41,781 bases of DNA, from positions 1-41,781 of the IMG/VR virus record IMGVR_UViG_3300033143_002588; one strand, written 5' to 3'. A model generated the notes under the pieces. The model made no database searches. It saw nothing but the letters and a program-made list of their open reading frames with translations, and was not told where the DNA came from. The position numbers and the translations under genes are program-made. Shown here one piece after another: positions 16,872 to 24,796 of this stretch; within the stretch, counting starts at the first letter, position 1, and each line of letters opens with the position of its first letter. The stretch is from a virus.

Positions 16872-18439
16872 CGGTAACATGGGTAATTAAAATTGCGTGG
16901 TCTGGCGATAGCGCCGGGTACACCGGAACGTATGATAACGTGACGCCTGATGTGCTAGAAATCAGAGATTCCTTTATCGGAATTACCGACTGGAAACAAC
17001 GTATTGCCAGAGTGGGAACACTTGATTTAGTGCTTGATAACGGTTGGCGCAATAACCACAGCGAGTATGGATTGTACACCCCATCCAATACTGCCGGATC
17101 GTTGTATGGCGACTTGAATCCCATGACGCCAATGGAAATAGTCGCCACCCAAAGCGGCACGGATTACAACATTTTTACAGGCTACGTTGAAAACATCCAA
17201 CCGCGCGGCGAAAAGGAGGTGCGGTTAAGGTGTGTCGATGGCATTGAGCCGCTGACCAGGGCGCGCCCCCGGATAGCGTTACAGGTTGACAAAACCGGCG
17301 ATCAGGTGATCAGCACCATCATTGACGCCACCTATACCCCACGCGCCGCCGCCGGGGTATGGAATATAGGCGAGATTTCCGATCTGGGAGAAACTACCGT
17401 ATTAGCGGCGGGAACGGAGGGGCGCAATTTAGAAACGGGATTATATACATGGGAGGCCGTTGGTCATACGTGGCAACCGGAGCGCACCCCCGCCTATCAA
17501 ATGCTACGCGACACCGTACAGGCGGAATGGGGTTTATTGTGGGCGGATACGGCGGGCAATATCGTCTTCAAAAATGGGCATTGGGCGCTAACAGACTCCG
17601 ACACTGATGCTACTGTCAGCACAGGGATAGTGGGTGTTGAACCGCTGTATGGCGCTAACGAGATTGTCAACCGGGTAGACGTGACGGTTACACCGCGCGA
17701 AAGCGGATCGCCTAATACCTTACTTGGCGAAATGAACGATACACCATCACTGCGGGCGGGCGAAACATTAAAGGTAGAAATAAGGTTCAGGGATCAAACT
17801 GGTGGCGCACGAATAGCCGCCAGTGCAGTTGATACCCCCGGCGCGGGCGCGGATTACACAGCCAACTCTAATAGCGATGGCTCAGGAAAGGGATTGACCG
17901 GCAATTTAACGATGTCGGTTGATGGTTTTTCTACCAGCGCATTAGTTAGCATGACTAATGGTGGCACTGAAGAACTGTACGTCACTAAATTACAGCTAAC
18001 CGGAACGCCGATTTATATTTATGACGCGGTAACCAGATATGCCGAAGACGCTGGCAGCGAATTGTCGTACACGCGCCGTGATATGATGATCAGATTGTCG
18101 ATGGGGGAAGATGTCACTTTTGCTCAGGCGCTGGCAGATTATTTATTGACGGAATGGAAAGACCCACGCTTTATTTTGAAGGGGTTACGCTTGGTCAATG
18201 TGGATGATACGCTGGAAACGCAATGCTTGGCGCGCGAAATCGGCGATGTGGTAATCGTGCAGCACGCACCGCTCGGAATGGACGCCAAGTATCGGATCAT
18301 TTCAAAATCATTGCGGGCTTCTGGTAGAAAAATAATAGTTAAGTTGGGACTTATCCCATTCGATGATATACAGTACTGGCTTTTAGGTGTGGTAGATTAC
18401 GGTGAACTAGGCGAGACAACCTACTTAGGGCCATTATGA
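16868..18439 (+). CDS. Tail hub or adsorption protein
   Basis: The protein has 523 residues, beta-rich. Its position right after the tape measure is that of distal tail or hub proteins. The first ~120 residues (IRDSFIGITDWKQRIARVGTLDLVLDN, then YNIFTGYVENIQP) resemble the N-terminal domains of tail hub proteins that join the tube to receptor-binding components. The middle contains a domain with Ser/Thr/Gly-rich strands that could be an inserted binding module. No enzymatic site is evident. Confidence 0.65.
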   Translation: MTVTWVIKIAWSGDSAGYTGTYDNVTPDVLEIRDSFIGITDWKQRIARVGTLDLVLDNGWRNNHSEYGLYTPSNTAGSLYGDLNPMTPMEIVATQSGTDYNIFTGYVENIQPRGEKEVRLRCVDGIEPLTRARPRIALQVDKTGDQVISTIIDATYTPRAAAGVWNIGEISDLGETTVLAAGTEGRNLETGLYTWEAVGHTWQPERTPAYQMLRDTVQAEWGLLWADTAGNIVFKNGHWALTDSDTDATVSTGIVGVEPLYGANEIVNRVDVTVTPRESGSPNTLLGEMNDTPSLRAGETLKVEIRFRDQTGGARIAASAVDTPGAGADYTANSNSDGSGKGLTGNLTMSVDGFSTSALVSMTNGGTEELYVTKLQLTGTPIYIYDAVTRYAEDAGSELSYTRRDMMIRLSMGEDVTFAQALADYLLTEWKDPRFILKGLRLVNVDDTLETQCLAREIGDVVIVQHAPLGMDAKYRIISKSLRASGRKIIVKLGLIPFDDIQYWLLGVVDYGELGETTYLGPL

Positions 18440-18468
18440 TGTAATGAGGAAATATAGGAGGATAGACA

Positions 18469-19206
18469 ATGAGCAATAAGACACACTTTACCCCCCCACG
18501 CCGGGTCGATAACGATGCGGCGTTGGAATTGATTGGTCACACGGTGCGTTATCGAGAATCTAAGTTCATTCCGCTGACGGTATTGTTTGCCGCCGCCGCT
18601 TATTTCAGCGCGGCGCGCAAGAATAAGCGGGGCGTGCTGATTTCGGCGCTGATTGCATTGGTAGGCATTCCGGCTGGGTTTCTGTTTGCTTATTCAGCGC
18701 CAAGCACCCTAACAACCGGTGATCTGGTGACCGCTGCGATCTGGAATCAAGATGTTGTGGATAATGTTATTTTCCTGCATTCCAGGAGTGCTGCGATCTA
18801 CATAAACGGCTACGACAGCAGCAACGCCGCGAATCACACATCTACAATAACCGTAACCGGACAATATATTACCGCCGCAAATAAACAGCATTTTTATTTC
18901 CGTGTACCCGCCGACTTTGCCAGTATTGCTGGTTTGCAGTGGGTGTATTCCCCTTTCGGAGGTGGAACTTCAGATGTTGATTACAGCGTTGGTTATGGAG
19001 CAAGTGGCGAGGTGTTCGATGCTGATAATGCCACCGTTGCCGGGGCTGGCGGGGCGGTGACGCAAGATCATGTAGAACTGCTTGACTTGTCGGCAGGTTT
19101 CGGATCGCTGGCAGCGAATGATTACATATCTGTTCGTATAGCATATGGCGGAACTGGGCCTAATTTATTTGATATGGGTATGTGGTTCGAGTATACAAGG
19201 ACATAA
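18469..19206 (+). CDS. Tail fibre-like protein with N-terminal membrane segments
   Basis: The protein has 245 residues. Residues ~34-80 hold two hydrophobic segments (FIPLTVLFAAAAYFSAA and a longer VLISALIALVGIPAGFLF), with basic residues between them. From ~81 the sequence SAPSTLTTGDLVTAAIWNQD begins, a pattern that normally opens phage fibre proteins at their very N-terminus. The rest is beta-rich. It looks like a fibre domain fused behind a membrane-anchored region, so it may be a host surface protein, or a virion protein with an unusual anchor. Strong AGGAGG site. Confidence 0.6.
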   Translation: MSNKTHFTPPRRVDNDAALELIGHTVRYRESKFIPLTVLFAAAAYFSAARKNKRGVLISALIALVGIPAGFLFAYSAPSTLTTGDLVTAAIWNQDVVDNVIFLHSRSAAIYINGYDSSNAANHTSTITVTGQYITAANKQHFYFRVPADFASIAGLQWVYSPFGGGTSDVDYSVGYGASGEVFDADNATVAGAGGAVTQDHVELLDLSAGFGSLAANDYISVRIAYGGTGPNLFDMGMWFEYTRT

Positions 19207-19208
19207 AT

Positions 19209-19565
19209 ATGAGTTATCAATTTGAGCAAACAATCAATAGCAAGCTGTTAAAAAAAGAATTGAAAGCAGTACTTGGTTATCCGGTGACGGTGGCGATAAC
19301 TGGCGGCGCGGGCGAGATAACAAGACGGGGCGATAGCGGCGGCTTTTCCCCAACTGAAGAGTCGCTTATCGCCACCGCGCTAGCCGCCCACAATGCCGAT
19401 GCGCTTACCGACGCCCAGCAATTAGAGCAAGATGTTGTAGTCCGCCGCGCCGCCGCCAAAGCGCGCCTAATCGCAACCGGCGCGGAAGGTGTCCGCGTGA
19501 CCGGTTTACCCGTTCTGGCGGATATCGTGGCCGATATCGTTGAGGCGCTGGATTTGGATTTGTAG
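19209..19565 (+). CDS. Hypothetical tail-region protein
   Basis: The protein has 118 residues from ATG 19209 (AAGGA upstream); an ATG at 19182 would overlap the previous gene. It is Ala-rich and helical, with a central TEESLIATALAAHNADALTDAQQ. No motif recognised. It sits between the fibre-like protein and the membrane coiled-coil protein. Confidence 0.65.
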   Translation: MSYQFEQTINSKLLKKELKAVLGYPVTVAITGGAGEITRRGDSGGFSPTEESLIATALAAHNADALTDAQQLEQDVVVRRAAAKARLIATGAEGVRVTGLPVLADIVADIVEALDLDL

Positions 19566-19588
19566 GATACTCAAAAGGAAAGAAACTT

Positions 19589-20113
19589 ATGGACTGGGTT
19601 GATCTCGCAACCGGTGGCAGCGTCCTTGTTACTACTCTATTGACTTTAGCGTTTGTAGTTTCACGCATCCCGGCAATCATCGACTCGGCAAAGCTCTACC
19701 GAAAACAAGAAATAGACGCCGAGAGCGCAAGTGAAAAACTATTAATGCAGCAGGCAATTGAAACCATGACAGTTACTCAATTATCTCTTACTGAAGTATC
19801 AAGCGCCTTTAAGACAACTATAGCAAGAGTAACAGAGTTAGAAGACACCGAAACGGAATCAGAGAACCGTCTATGTGATTTGGAAAGAGAAATGACAGAC
19901 TTGAAACAAGCTCACGAAGACGAAGTAGAACAACTGAAAACAATCATAGCCGAACAGGAAGCGGAGCTTAAAGAAGTTAGAGCGAGGCTTGCCGAAAAAG
20001 ATAAACTTATAGGGGCGGAGCGCCTAGCCGCTAAAGAGCGAGAAAGAGAATTGAACGAACAAATCAGAGCGCTTAAAGATCAATTAGCAGATCAGAACAA
20101 GGAGGAACAATAA
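19589..20113 (+). CDS. Membrane-anchored coiled-coil protein
   Basis: The protein has 174 residues. A single membrane helix lies at about residues 11-32, followed by a long, highly charged coiled coil from ~75 to 170 (ELEDTETESENRLCDLE and on). The layout resembles inner-membrane spanin components or other lysis accessories, but no second spanin gene is evident. The stop overlaps the next ATG in TAATG. Confidence 0.6.
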   Translation: MDWVDLATGGSVLVTTLLTLAFVVSRIPAIIDSAKLYRKQEIDAESASEKLLMQQAIETMTVTQLSLTEVSSAFKTTIARVTELEDTETESENRLCDLEREMTDLKQAHEDEVEQLKTIIAEQEAELKEVRARLAEKDKLIGAERLAAKERERELNEQIRALKDQLADQNKEEQ

Positions 20114-21087
20114 TGGAAGAACTAATGAAATTTGCAAACCGCATTCCGGGGTGGGGGTGGGTGATTATTATCATTGCCACCCTGTTTGCATTTGCCAGCG
20201 GCGCGGCAGGTGATGCGCCAGACGCAACCCCAACGCCCAACGCCCCCCCGTCGCCAACGTATGCGCCGGGGCAACCGACGCCACACCCAACCGGCACGCC
20301 GGTAATCGCGCCGACGGTGACGCCCAACCCCGCCAATCCCTACGAGAACCTCATTTACAATGGGGAGATGAATCCGCCGTATGTTAAGTATGATTTTGAC
20401 AATTTCGATTATCCGGGGAATGCTGGGGAGATTTTAACTATCGAAGTAGCAGACGGATGGCAGGGCTACGGTAAAGCGCCGCCGTCAATGCCTGAACTAT
20501 ACCCGGCATGGGAAAGGGAGAATGGCGAAATCGTCTATCTGACAATCCCGGAATTTCGGCGCGAAGATTGCGAAGTTCCCAGCCCGAATAAACCATGCTT
20601 TGTCGAAAATCCGCCGGGGCAAAAGTTTTTCGCCACCTGGAAACCGTATATCGCCGGTATCTACCAACAAGACGTGCCAACCATTGAGGGCTACGATTGC
20701 ACTCTGTCGGCTTTTGCCGGAACGCGCCACTCAGAAGATGAAAATCAGGGTAACAAAACCGATACCCTGCGTGATCAGGAAGCGTCAAAGTGGACGCTAG
20801 GCGTGTTAATTGATAACGGGCATTTACCGCTTTTGGAGTATCGCCTTGCACCGCGTGAGCCGTTCGGTTACGGCTATAGGGATGGCTACGGTCATGGACA
20901 CTATGGCGACTTGACACTGATCTCATTCACGTTCACCGGCACGGGTAACCCCGTCACGGTGTTCATCGAAAACCAGCGCGGTACTACTGAGCTACAGTTT
21001 AATGATAGCATTGTGGACAGTGTGACTATGATCTGCCGTGCGCCTATCTCATTTTTTCGCAACGCCGACTCCGGTCGGCTCAACTAA
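20113..21087 (+). CDS. Exported protein with Pro/Thr linker and beta-rich ectodomain
   Basis: The protein has 324 residues. A membrane or signal helix spans about residues 14-33 (WVIIIIATLFAFASG). Residues ~35-75 are a Pro/Thr-rich linker, followed by a beta-rich domain (NLIYNGEMN...VADGWQGYG...FFATWKPYIAGIYQQD) like carbohydrate-binding or jelly-roll modules. Such linkers and domains are common in surface proteins of Chloroflexota and some other bacteria. It could coat the infected cell or act in adsorption. It is unlike ordinary tail proteins. Confidence 0.65.
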   Translation: MEELMKFANRIPGWGWVIIIIATLFAFASGAAGDAPDATPTPNAPPSPTYAPGQPTPHPTGTPVIAPTVTPNPANPYENLIYNGEMNPPYVKYDFDNFDYPGNAGEILTIEVADGWQGYGKAPPSMPELYPAWERENGEIVYLTIPEFRREDCEVPSPNKPCFVENPPGQKFFATWKPYIAGIYQQDVPTIEGYDCTLSAFAGTRHSEDENQGNKTDTLRDQEASKWTLGVLIDNGHLPLLEYRLAPREPFGYGYRDGYGHGHYGDLTLISFTFTGTGNPVTVFIENQRGTTELQFNDSIVDSVTMICRAPISFFRNADSGRLN

Positions 21088-21113
21088 TACCCCTAATGGA
21101 GGGAATAGATAAC

Positions 21114-21413
21114 ATGAACGAAATGAAATTAGCTTTACAGAAATTCGGTACTCTTTTGGTTGACCGGCGGGCGCAAGTTACCGCCGCTGTTGTCGCCTTA
21201 CTGGTATTTGCCCCATTCCTCGGATTCACTGAGGATCAGGTCGAATTAATCCAGTCCACCTTTACCGGAACTTACGCCCTTCTGATTTTGGCTATTCCGG
21301 CACTGGTTAAAATCTTAGTGGTCGCGCAGCTTGTGACTGAAGTCGTGAAGTCCTGGACTGTTCGCCCGCCGTCCGGCCTGAATTATAAAAAGATTTCCGG
21401 CCCACAAGGATAA
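21114..21413 (+). CDS. Holin-like two-helix membrane protein
   Basis: The protein has 99 residues from ATG 21114, with GGAGGG upstream; an in-frame ATG at 21096 is an alternative. Two hydrophobic helices are visible (AAVVALLVFAPFLGF and LLILAIPALVKILVVAQLV) joined by a short acidic loop, with a basic C-terminal tail. This is holin-like in size and form, and the gene lies directly before the lysin candidate. Holins time host lysis by forming membrane holes. Confidence 0.6.
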   Translation: MNEMKLALQKFGTLLVDRRAQVTAAVVALLVFAPFLGFTEDQVELIQSTFTGTYALLILAIPALVKILVVAQLVTEVVKSWTVRPPSGLNYKKISGPQG

Positions 21414-21469
21414 CTTAACCCACCCCGGAGGTTAGTACCCGGCGTGGGACACTTTCCTCCTGTTCAACG

Positions 21470-21531
21470 CCCTGCCCGGCTTGAAATCCTGCGCTTATGC
21501 GTGGGCCATCAGTAGAGCCGGGCGGGGTTTT
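21470..21531 (+). terminator. Terminator-like long-loop hairpin
   Basis: Stem arms CCCTGCCCGGCT (21470-21481) and AGCCGGGCGGGG (21516-21527) pair over 12 bp with one G-U, and are followed by TTTT at 21528-21531. The loop is long (34 bases), so efficiency is uncertain. It separates the holin-like gene from the lysin candidate and directly abuts the palindrome at 21530-21543. Confidence 0.5.
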
Positions 21532-21543
21532 CGGATATCCGAA
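21530..21543. promoter_or_regulatory. Operator-like palindrome, copy 2 (TTCGGATATCCGAA)
   Basis: This is a perfect 14-bp palindrome sharing arms TTCGGA/TCCGAA with copies at 361 and 39364. Its last base is the A of the lysin ATG (21543). It occupies the place where a ribosome site would be expected, so a bound protein or an RNA hairpin here could control lysin production. Confidence 0.6.
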
Positions 21544-22124
21544 TGCAAATGCTCAAAATTCTAATCGCATCACTCTACATATCATGCCTACACGCGGCAA
21601 CGCCCGCCGATGGTTTCGCGCCGGTTTGCCTATCCCACGCGAATATCGAACAGTTAGTCCGCCTGTGTGTGGTAGAATGCCGGGGGATGGAGGACGCGCG
21701 CGATAGCTGTTGCGCGTCTAGCGTTAGCACCGCACTGGCGCGGATGTACTATTATCAGGAGAATAGCGGGTACTATCTGGCAGGGGATACGTTAGACGAC
21801 GTGTTGGGATATAGCCGCGATAACATCTGGCAGTTTCCGCCGTATGCCTACCGGGGTTGCGATTGGGACGCGGGTGGCGTTCATCCGTCTAGCGTGGCTT
21901 GTCTTGAGAATGAGGATCATGGCTGGGCGGCTGGCCCGGCGTTGGATTGCGTTCTGAACGGGGAGTGTGGGGGTTGTCCGTACTATCTGTACTATTCGCC
22001 CCGCGCCGCCATTGACGCGCTGCCGGGGGCTTGTGAGGTTGAGTCTATCGGCGGCATACACTGGTATCATGATGGTTGGGGGGCGCACCCAGTTCCAAGC
22101 TGGCACGCCCCGGCGGGAGAGTAG
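21543..22124 (+). CDS. Exported Cys-rich cell wall hydrolase (SleB-like), lysin candidate
   Basis: The protein has 193 residues. A signal peptide is clear (basic start, LKILIASLYISC, then a cleavage-like LHAATPA). The core IEQLVRLCVVECRGM followed by a helix (VSTALARM) matches the start of SleB/hydrolase_2 domains, where the Glu of the E-x-R-G element is catalytic. The many Cys residues suggest disulfides after export. Together with the holin-like gene it would form the lysis set. Starts at 21543 or 21549; no Shine-Dalgarno is seen. Confidence 0.65.
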   Translation: MQMLKILIASLYISCLHAATPADGFAPVCLSHANIEQLVRLCVVECRGMEDARDSCCASSVSTALARMYYYQENSGYYLAGDTLDDVLGYSRDNIWQFPPYAYRGCDWDAGGVHPSSVACLENEDHGWAAGPALDCVLNGECGGCPYYLYYSPRAAIDALPGACEVESIGGIHWYHDGWGAHPVPSWHAPAGE

Positions 22125-22571
22125 TTATTCGGTGGCTTGCTGGCTTCCACTCACCGTTATCCGCCGCTTCATACACCGGCTGCAACTATAGAATTCTCCG
22201 CTATCATGGGTGTAATCATACTCCCACTGATGCCCAAAGGAAATACAAAGTACTTCGCCCGTTTTTACTTTCCAGTACCACGCCTCTATCCGGGCGGCAA
22301 GGTCTTCAAGAAAACCAAGCCATTCGTCAAGCATCGGATCATCGTCTTCAAGCACACCGCACCGCTGGCAATAGTCCGGCGTGATTTTCAGCGAGTGTCC
22401 ACCGGGCGCATATTCGGTTTTACCATATTGAACATCGTGGCCGTTCCACCAACAATTCAGTTTATCAAACATTTTCATTCCTTCCTTCCATCTATTAATA
22501 AACTCTTCGACTTCATCGCTCATTTTTTGCAAATACCATAGAGCGATCAGCGACCATAGGAAAAGTGACAT
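22125..22571 (-). CDS. Hypothetical protein with zinc-ribbon Cys pairs
   Basis: The protein has 148 residues, starting at ATG 22571 after AAGGAGGAG. The N-terminus is hydrophobic (LFLWSLIALWYLQK) and may insert in the membrane. Cys pairs CQRC and CSRC, with a second set near NCWW and GHQW, suggest metal binding. It is the last gene of the minus-strand region, ending one base from the stop of the lysin gene. Function unknown. Confidence 0.6.
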   Translation of the reverse strand: MSLFLWSLIALWYLQKMSDEVEEFINRWKEGMKMFDKLNCWWNGHDVQYGKTEYAPGGHSLKITPDYCQRCGVLEDDDPMLDEWLGFLEDLAARIEAWYWKVKTGEVLCISFGHQWEYDYTHDSGEFYSCSRCMKRRITVSGSQQATE

Positions 22572-22572
22572 C

Positions 22573-22806
22573 TCACTCCTCCTTTTGCTGGCTTAACATC
22601 GGACGATCACTTTCCTCGTATTTGCACTCTTCAAGCGTCTTGCTTAACAGCGTCAATATATGATCGCGCGACCCCTGCCATCCGGGTTCGACAGCGTTCC
22701 CCAATTCCAGGTTAGCTATCCATTCCCCGGCTGATTCAATCGCCTCAACCGCCGCCCTTAAGTCCTTCTCGGTGTCATTTAATCGGTCTGCTAGTTCTCC
22801 GCACAT
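22573..22806 (-). CDS. Hypothetical small helical protein
   Basis: The protein has 77 residues, starting at ATG 22806 after AAGGAGGATA. It is acidic and helical. The C-terminal PMLSQQKEE resembles the end of the protein at 23597-23851 (PMLNQQPNQEE), suggesting a shared gene-end module. No function assigned. Confidence 0.6.
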   Translation of the reverse strand: MCGELADRLNDTEKDLRAAVEAIESAGEWIANLELGNAVEPGWQGSRDHILTLLSKTLEECKYEESDRPMLSQQKEE

Positions 22807-22868
22807 TATATATCCTCCTTATGGATACGCCTTAATTACGTAAGTAAAAATAATTTCATATAACATCA

Positions 22869-22886
22869 GAAATAGGAAACTATTTC
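22869..22886. promoter_or_regulatory. Perfect hairpin/palindrome in minus-strand gap
   Basis: A 7-bp stem, GAAATAG/CTATTTC, surrounds a 4-base GAAA spacer. It lies in the gap after the terminator of the MazG unit and before the gene starting at 22806. It may be an operator for that gene. No clear promoter boxes could be fixed. Confidence 0.4.
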
Positions 22887-22898
22887 CCGAAAAGCACG

Positions 22899-22928
22899 AA
22901 AAAAAAACCGCTCCACCGGAGTCAACGG
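22899..22928 (-). terminator. Rho-independent terminator after the MazG gene (minus)
   Basis: On the minus strand, CCG-TTGA-CTCC-GGT-GGAG-CGG (a short stem with one bulge) is followed by nine T residues (plus-strand A-run 22899-22907). It would end transcripts that pass through the MazG gene. Confidence 0.65.
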
Positions 22929-22961
22929 TAGAACGGCAGTCGGACATAAGGCGCTATGCTT

Positions 22962-23396
22962 TTATGTCTTAGTAAGACAAAGGAAACGTTTTAGGCAATG
23001 TTTCCTTATGAACAAATGATACCACAAATAGGGACTTCTGTCAATAATTTCCAACCACTGCACAGCAACGGCGGCAACCTGAATCAGTTCCTCTTTAACC
23101 TTCCCGGCAGCACGTCCTCCAAAATCATCGTGTAGAACTGCCTGAGAGACTTCCCCGATTTCTTCTGTGAGAATAGCCAGCCACTTGTAATCATCGTGGT
23201 TCTGTTCGCCCCATTGCCGATCTTGTTCTTTGCGTGCCATGATTACTACAGGAATGGTTTCATCAATGGCGGCTTCATATGAGTAACCGCCATATTGTGC
23301 CGTCATATATTCCCGATGTAATTCGATGGCATATAGAATGTCCTCTAATGTAAATATCTTTTCGTCTGGATCAATACCGTATTTTTTATCACCCAT
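22962..23396 (-). CDS. MazG-like nucleotide pyrophosphohydrolase
   Basis: The protein has 144 residues. The all-alpha NTP-PPase core is clear: RQWGEQNHDDYKWLAILTEE, then EIGEVSQAVLHD, then KEELIQVAAVAVQWLE; the E-x2-E and E-x-x-D type acidic residues bind Mg2+. Such enzymes hydrolyse NTPs or alarmones and are common in phages, where they may blunt host stress signalling. The last ~20 residues (from RSPYL) are an odd basic, aromatic tail beyond the usual end of the fold, encoded by DNA with short inverted repeats. Confidence 0.8.
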   Translation of the reverse strand: MGDKKYGIDPDEKIFTLEDILYAIELHREYMTAQYGGYSYEAAIDETIPVVIMARKEQDRQWGEQNHDDYKWLAILTEEIGEVSQAVLHDDFGGRAAGKVKEELIQVAAVAVQWLEIIDRSPYLWYHLFIRKHCLKRFLCLTKT

Positions 23397-23604
23397 CGCT
23401 ATCCTCCTTTGCGCCTAGCTGCATTAGAATATCACCGATTGCCAAAATCTCATCGCCGATCTCTGTGGTTCTATCTCGTATCATTTCCACATTGTTACCC
23501 ACGTTATCGCCATAGCCAATCTCATCAATTCGCAGCCTGATTTCAATCTGCTTTTTGTCTATCTTTTGTAAGTGGTAAACAATAGCCGCCAACTCTTTAC
23601 CCAT
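23389..23604 (-). CDS. Hypothetical small helical protein
   Basis: The protein has 71 residues, starting at ATG 23604 after GGAGGAG. It is an Ile-rich amphipathic helix with heptad-like spacing (KIDKKQIEIRLRIDEIG). Its end overlaps the MazG start by 8 bases. It could form a helical oligomer or partner protein; no family recognised. Confidence 0.6.
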   Translation of the reverse strand: MGKELAAIVYHLQKIDKKQIEIRLRIDEIGYGDNVGNNVEMIRDRTTEIGDEILAIGDILMQLGAKEDSDG

Positions 23605-23851
23605 CGCTCTCCTCCTGGTTGGGTTGCTGGTTTAACATCGGCTCTCTATCGCAGTTGTCTTTCCAATTACGCGATTCCTTATTGACTGGCTCATTGCAAT
23701 AGGCGCATACAGGCCATTCAAAATCGTCGTTTGGAAACATGACATGTTCTGCTATTGCTTGACGCGCGCAATCTTCACACCAATCATACACATCTACCCT
23801 TGATTTTTGATGACAGGCCTTACAAACACCTTGCTTGTAATACTCACTCAT
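23597..23851 (-). CDS. Zinc-ribbon protein
   Basis: The protein has 84 residues from ATG 23851 (GGCGGAGAGA upstream); the longer frame to 23917 overlaps the previous gene and is not favoured. Two four-Cys sets are visible: CKACHQK with CEDC, and CAYCNEP with a later Cys. This is a typical double treble-clef or rubredoxin-like small protein. It may bind DNA or RNA. Its start overlaps the upstream gene's stop by 4 bases. Confidence 0.7.
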   Translation of the reverse strand: MSEYYKQGVCKACHQKSRVDVYDWCEDCARQAIAEHVMFPNDDFEWPVCAYCNEPVNKESRNWKDNCDREPMLNQQPNQEESDG

Positions 23852-24336
23852 TCTCTCCGCCCCCCTTTGCCGGGCTGGTTGGCTTGCTGCTTTGCCATTT
23901 CGTTGGCGCGGATACACAGAGCGACCAATTCAAAAGCGATTTTTAGTTTCGGGCGGCGCAAAGCGGTTTGAATGTATACATCCTGCCTTCTGGGGTATCC
24001 GGGATCAACCCCTACTACAATGTTTTCATGGCGTTCTAATGCTGATCCATATTCAAACATCACAATAGGATTTACGCTTCCCCTTGAAAACCAGAACAAT
24101 AAAATATCCGCCCCGCGCAATCTTTCATATTCCCATTCGATTTGCATCTGAGCGGCGGTTTCGTCATGGATCGGGAAGCTCTTTCGGCGCGGGTTGAAGA
24201 GAGTTAATTCTTGCCATGACAGTTCTCGGCAAACTTCGCTTTGCCAGTCCGGGCAGTTCGTAATGCCGCCCGCCAAAAATATGGAGGGATACTTTGCTTG
24301 TTCTAAACTAGGTGCTTCTATGTATTGAACTTTCAT
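23848..24336 (-). CDS. Nucleoside 2-deoxyribosyltransferase-like protein
   Basis: The protein has 162 residues. The family pattern is visible: SIFLAGGITNCPDWQSEV near the start, FNPRR, then IEWEYERLRGADILLFWFS and PIVMFEYGSALE. This matches the Nuc_deoxyri_tr2-type fold, with the Glu of MFEYG as likely nucleophile. Such enzymes exchange bases between deoxynucleosides, or act on modified nucleotides or signals. With MazG it suggests manipulation of the nucleotide pool. The ribosome site is GGAG before ATG 24336. Confidence 0.8.
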   Translation of the reverse strand: MKVQYIEAPSLEQAKYPSIFLAGGITNCPDWQSEVCRELSWQELTLFNPRRKSFPIHDETAAQMQIEWEYERLRGADILLFWFSRGSVNPIVMFEYGSALERHENIVVGVDPGYPRRQDVYIQTALRRPKLKIAFELVALCIRANEMAKQQANQPGKGGRRE

Positions 24337-24338
24337 CT

Positions 24339-24716
24339 TTAATTCTCCTCCGTCTTCTTAGCGGCGGCCATAAGAGCGTCCAACGCGGCCTCGTGTTCTC
24401 CCGGCTCTGGCTCACCGCCCGCTTTGCCGACACCGTTCATGACGTGTAGCACCCATTGGGCGGCTTCATAGAGATCAGGCGCAGCAGCTATCAGCCGGGC
24501 GTCTGCCATACGCAAAACGCCTTGCTCAACGCCACAACTACAGCAAGCGCAAGCGCCAGATACAATACAATCATCCTCCTCTTTGATGTCCATCCCGTCA
24601 TAAACAATCTTCGGCGTAATGTATATACCGTCATCGCCCTCGCCCCTTCCCGAACCATCATAAAAGCCGATGAACCAGGGGGCGGGGGTGTATTGATCCT
24701 TATTTAACTTTGTCAT
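24339..24716 (-). CDS. Hypothetical phage protein (ADARLIAAAPDL family)
   Basis: The protein has 125 residues. The segment MADARLIAAAPDLYEAAQWVL is a very common phage signature of unknown role. The N-terminal PAPWFIGFYDGSG also fits this family. A CACCSC cluster in the middle may bind metal. It lies in the minus-strand accessory operon. Confidence 0.75.
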   Translation of the reverse strand: MTKLNKDQYTPAPWFIGFYDGSGRGEGDDGIYITPKIVYDGMDIKEEDDCIVSGACACCSCGVEQGVLRMADARLIAAAPDLYEAAQWVLHVMNGVGKAGGEPEPGEHEAALDALMAAAKKTEEN

Positions 24717-24796
24717 CTTTCCCTCTTTTCTAATTGATATTATATTAACTGGCGATAGTCGAGTTAGTAAAGCTCATCAAAATCAAAAGCCAGCGC

